A DNA stretch of 64,000 nt from an uncultured Clostridia bacterium (GTDB taxonomy: Bacteria > Bacillota > Clostridia > Oscillospirales > Acutalibacteraceae). How positions within the stretch are numbered: the first letter of the stretch is position 1; every line of letters starts with the position of its first letter. Below, one piece after another: positions 61,701 through 64,000 of this stretch. The notes under the pieces are model-generated. The model was given only the letters and a program-made list of their open reading frames with translations, did no database searches and was not told where the DNA came from. The DNA lies in NCBI GenBank assembly GCA_937898625.1, contig CALEJF010000003.1:62001-126000 (forward strand), given 5' to 3'. A program made the translations under genes and the position numbers.

Positions 61701-61724
61701 AAAACTTATTCTCTGTAAAGTTTC

Positions 61725-61753
61725 TTGCTCTTTTTCTTTTGTTGTGCTATACT
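61725..61753 (+). promoter_or_regulatory. sigma-A promoter of the GH28-like gene
   Basis: TTGCTC (61725-61730), 17-base spacer, TATACT (61748-61753). Confidence 0.65.
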
Positions 61754-61783
61754 TTTTGCAGATATTAAGTGGAGGTCCACATT

Positions 61784-63124
61784 ATGATTTATTTTTATCC
61801 TGAAGATTTTGGTGCACTTGGTAACGGTGTGAATAATGACTGTAAAGCAATCCAATCGGCCATTGACAAGGCAGAGGAAAACGGTGGCGGTACAGTTGTA
61901 CTTACAAGCGGAAAAACATATTACTCTGACTCAATTCGAATGAAGAAGAATGTTGAGTTGCATCTTCAAAAAGGCTCTCGCCTTAAGGCAACTGATAATA
62001 TTGAGGGCTATATTCGTCCTTGCAATATGATTAACGACCCTAAAACCGCACTCATCGGCAACCCTGTTACGGGCAAACCGTCTTTCGTTTTCATTTATGG
62101 CTACGAGGCTGATGGTTGTACAATTTCAGGTGAGGGTACAATTGATGCTAACGGCCACGCATTTGTTGAGCGAAAGGATAAATATTATGTAACGGGTAAT
62201 TTTTATCCGCGTCCAACAGTTATCTATATTGAAAAGAGTAATAATATTACATTTAAGGATGTAACCATCGTTGATGCACCATTCTGGACCTTGCATCCTG
62301 CAGGTTGCGACGATGTGCTTATTTCACAAATCAGAATTCTCAATGATTTGGATGTTGCAAATTCCGACGGTATTGACCCTGACCATTGTACAAATGTAAG
62401 AATTTTAGGTTGTCACATTGAATGTGCTGACGATTGTATCTGCCTCAAAACATCAAAGGGTAATGCGGAATACGGTCCATGCGAGAATATTGTTATTGCA
62501 AACTGCACTCTCATTTCAACATCTGCTGCCATTAAAATCGGTACAGAGGGTGTTGGGGATTTCCGTAACGTAATTGTTGATAATTGTATCATTTCAAAGA
62601 GTAACCGTGGTCTTTCAATTCAAATTCGTGACGGTGGAAATGTTGAAAATGTTACATATTCAAACTGCATTATCGAAACTCGTCGTTTCTGTCCTGATTG
62701 GTGGGGTACTGCTGAGCCTATTGTTATTACAACATTCAATCGTGATGAAAATACAAAATCGGGTAAAATCAAGAATGTCCGTTTCCATAATATCACTTGT
62801 AAGGGTGAAAATGGCGTGCTTATTCACGGCACAGAGGAAAATATGATTGAAGATGTAACCTTTGAAAATGTAAGCGTTACAATGACAAAAACATCAAAAT
62901 GGGACTGTGGACTTTATGATTTAAGACCTTGTTTACAGTATGGTGTTGAAAAGTACAAAAACAGCGGTTTCTTTATCAGAAATGCAAAGAATGTGATTAT
63001 TGAAAAATCATCAGTTCAATGGGGAAATCTTTGCGACGACTATAACAAAGCAATCGATGCGGAAAATGCACCAAATCTCGAACTCATAAGATTTACAGGT
63101 GCAGATGCAAAACAGGAGATGTAA
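61784..63124 (+). CDS. GH28 polygalacturonase-like glycoside hydrolase
   Basis: 446 residues from ATG 61784, set by GGAGG at 61771-61775 (an upstream in-frame GTG at 61769 overlaps that site). Right-handed beta-helix: it opens with FYPEDFGALGNGVNNDCKAIQ, as pectate-lyase/GH28 proteins do, then the catalytic stretch NSDGIDPDHCTNV and ECADDCICLKTS gives the Asp trio of GH28; the usual GHG and RIK motifs are altered (IKIGTEG, QIRDGG). No signal peptide, so an exo-acting enzyme on imported galacturonides or rhamnosyl/fucosyl-type substrates is likely. It ends 4 bases before the next start region. Confidence 0.87.
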   Translation: MIYFYPEDFGALGNGVNNDCKAIQSAIDKAEENGGGTVVLTSGKTYYSDSIRMKKNVELHLQKGSRLKATDNIEGYIRPCNMINDPKTALIGNPVTGKPSFVFIYGYEADGCTISGEGTIDANGHAFVERKDKYYVTGNFYPRPTVIYIEKSNNITFKDVTIVDAPFWTLHPAGCDDVLISQIRILNDLDVANSDGIDPDHCTNVRILGCHIECADDCICLKTSKGNAEYGPCENIVIANCTLISTSAAIKIGTEGVGDFRNVIVDNCIISKSNRGLSIQIRDGGNVENVTYSNCIIETRRFCPDWWGTAEPIVITTFNRDENTKSGKIKNVRFHNITCKGENGVLIHGTEENMIEDVTFENVSVTMTKTSKWDCGLYDLRPCLQYGVEKYKNSGFFIRNAKNVIIEKSSVQWGNLCDDYNKAIDAENAPNLELIRFTGADAKQEM

Positions 63125-63128
63125 AATT

Positions 63129-63824
63129 ATGAAAAAATGTTTATGTATTTTTATATCCGTATATCTTATTCTTTTAACTTTTTCTTCTTGCGAAAAACAA
63201 TTGCAGAATGACGAAAAAGAAAATACATTGCAATACGAAGAGCAGGATACATCAAGGTCCACAACAGAGAAAACACCTGTAACATCTGATGATGAAAACA
63301 ACGAAAGTGAGAAAGATGTTGTAGAATCTAACTTACTACCGTTATCTCAGAAAAAGATGGAGTTTATGTTTCTCAGTGGAGCAGGAGGATGGCGGACATC
63401 CATAACATTAAATGTGGATGGGTCATTTATAGGAGAATACTCTGATTCTGAAATGGGTAGTAACACCGAGGCATATCCTAATGGCAGTGTGTACATTTCG
63501 ACTTTTTCAGGAGATTTTGTGAATATTGAAAAAATAAACGACCATTCCTACAGAATGAAAATAAGCAAGCTTGTAGTTGAAAAAACCATAGGTGAAGAGT
63601 GGATTGAAGATGGAATTAGATATATTGCAAGTGAGCCATATGGCTTAGAACAGGGAAAGGATTTTATCCTTTATCTTCCTGACACACCAATTGATATGGT
63701 GCCAGAGGAATTCCTGACATGGTGGCCGTACCGCTATGAACAGAAAGATAGCCCAAGAGAAACCCTCGATTGCTACGGAATTTTAAATGTCACCACAGGG
63801 TATGGTTTTTTTAACGCAGTATAA
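63129..63824 (+). CDS. lipoprotein of unknown function
   Basis: 231 residues from ATG 63129, served by AGGAGATG in the GH28 tail. Signal peptide with lipobox TFSS-C near residue 21, a charged, Asn/Glu/Thr-rich linker (about 25-75), then a beta-rich domain (MEFMFLSGAGGWRTSITLNVDGSFIGEY) and an ending DCYGILNVTTGYGFF. Similar domains occur in unannotated clostridial lipoproteins. Adjacent to GH28 but no sugar-related motif is visible. Confidence 0.75.
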   Translation: MKKCLCIFISVYLILLTFSSCEKQLQNDEKENTLQYEEQDTSRSTTEKTPVTSDDENNESEKDVVESNLLPLSQKKMEFMFLSGAGGWRTSITLNVDGSFIGEYSDSEMGSNTEAYPNGSVYISTFSGDFVNIEKINDHSYRMKISKLVVEKTIGEEWIEDGIRYIASEPYGLEQGKDFILYLPDTPIDMVPEEFLTWWPYRYEQKDSPRETLDCYGILNVTTGYGFFNAV

Positions 63825-63827
63825 AAT

Positions 63828-63860
63828 CAAAGGCTTGACCAATTTGGCCAAGCCTTTTTA
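63828..63860. terminator. terminator between the lipoprotein and spoVAC
   Basis: CAAAGGCTTG / CCAAGCCTTT with an interrupted inner helix ACCAATTTGGC, followed by TTT on the plus strand. Confidence 0.8.
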
Positions 63861-64000
63861 ATATAGTTTGAATATATAACAAATTACTCCATAAATCACA
63901 GCAGAAAAAATACCGTAGGCAATTACAGGTCCTGCGATTTTAAAGATGTTTGCACCAGTACCCATAATAATTCCCTCGGACTTAAATTCAAGGGCAGGGG
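63858..64000 (-). CDS. spoVAC: stage V sporulation protein AC (SpoVAC), 3' end only
   Basis: The last 46 codons of an open frame entering from the right edge; its stop TAA is at 63860-63858. The translation PALEFKSEGIIMGTGANIFK, then IAGPVIAYGIFSAVIYG, closely follows the C-terminus of SpoVAC (B. subtilis ALEYKSEGLVLGVGTNMFK). SpoVAC forms part of the SpoVA channel that moves calcium-dipicolinate in and out of the spore core. The rest of the operon should lie beyond the window. Confidence 0.85.
   Translation of the reverse strand, partial: PALEFKSEGIIMGTGANIFKIAGPVIAYGIFSAVIYGVICYIFKLY

Overview
The window comes from the chromosome of a low-GC, endospore-forming Firmicute, most likely a gut Clostridia of the Oscillospirales/Ruminococcaceae type. 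The evidence is AT-rich intergenic DNA, strong AAGGAGG-type ribosome binding sites, consensus TTGACA/TATAAT promoters, a tricistronic gerA-type germinant receptor, the 3' end of spoVAC at the right edge, and many small membrane or lipoprotein families usual in that group. No tRNA, CRISPR array, prophage or intact insertion sequence was recognised. One solitary 5S rRNA gene is present. The placement is an inference from gene content; no search was run.

Layout. 1-5.7 kb: end of a PfkB-type sugar kinase, a MATE exporter, an FGGY sugar kinase and a large acidic, repeat-bearing membrane protein. 5.8-10.6 kb: lone 5S rRNA, then the cell-elongation cluster mreB-mreC-mreD-PBP2. 10.7-13.5 kb: rpsO and pnp, each with a structured leader. 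13.6-19.5 kb: a cysteine-rich protein with a sporulation-like promoter, proB-proA, a membrane protein, prfB without the usual frameshift, and another membrane protein. 19.5-25 kb (minus strand): GDPD phosphodiesterase, a DUF2750 gene bracketed by inverted GC-rich palindromes, gltX, glnS and a membrane protein, probably one transcription unit.

25-32.6 kb: a LysM/G5/M23 peptidase followed without a gap by an HPr-kinase-like protein, a PqqD-like protein and an ABC exporter. This set looks like part of a peptide-modification system, but no precursor gene or modifying enzyme is next to it. A Wzz/BY-kinase fusion with an 11-fold Gly-Tyr tail and a second MATE exporter follow. 32.6-36.7 kb (minus): ahcY, a zinc-ribbon/DUF2628 membrane protein, galU and a DUF3472-like secreted protein. 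36.8-44.9 kb: a DUF4474-like lipoprotein, glgP, an unknown protein, then ddl-DUF1934-argS. 45-48.1 kb: a secreted esterase and the IscU-like/GGGtGRT gene pair. 48.2-53 kb: DUF421 and DUF4363 genes divergent from gerAA-AB-AC.

53-63 kb is a carbohydrate island: an alpha-galactosidase-type enzyme diverges from phosphoglucomutase, a tiny Nfu-like protein, GH38 alpha-mannosidase, GH31 alpha-glucosidase and a GH28-type enzyme. None of these enzymes has a signal peptide, which points to breakdown of imported oligosaccharides in the cytoplasm, feeding phosphoglucomutase; glgP and galU elsewhere in the window handle the same glucose-1-phosphate pool. A lipoprotein and truncated spoVAC close the window.
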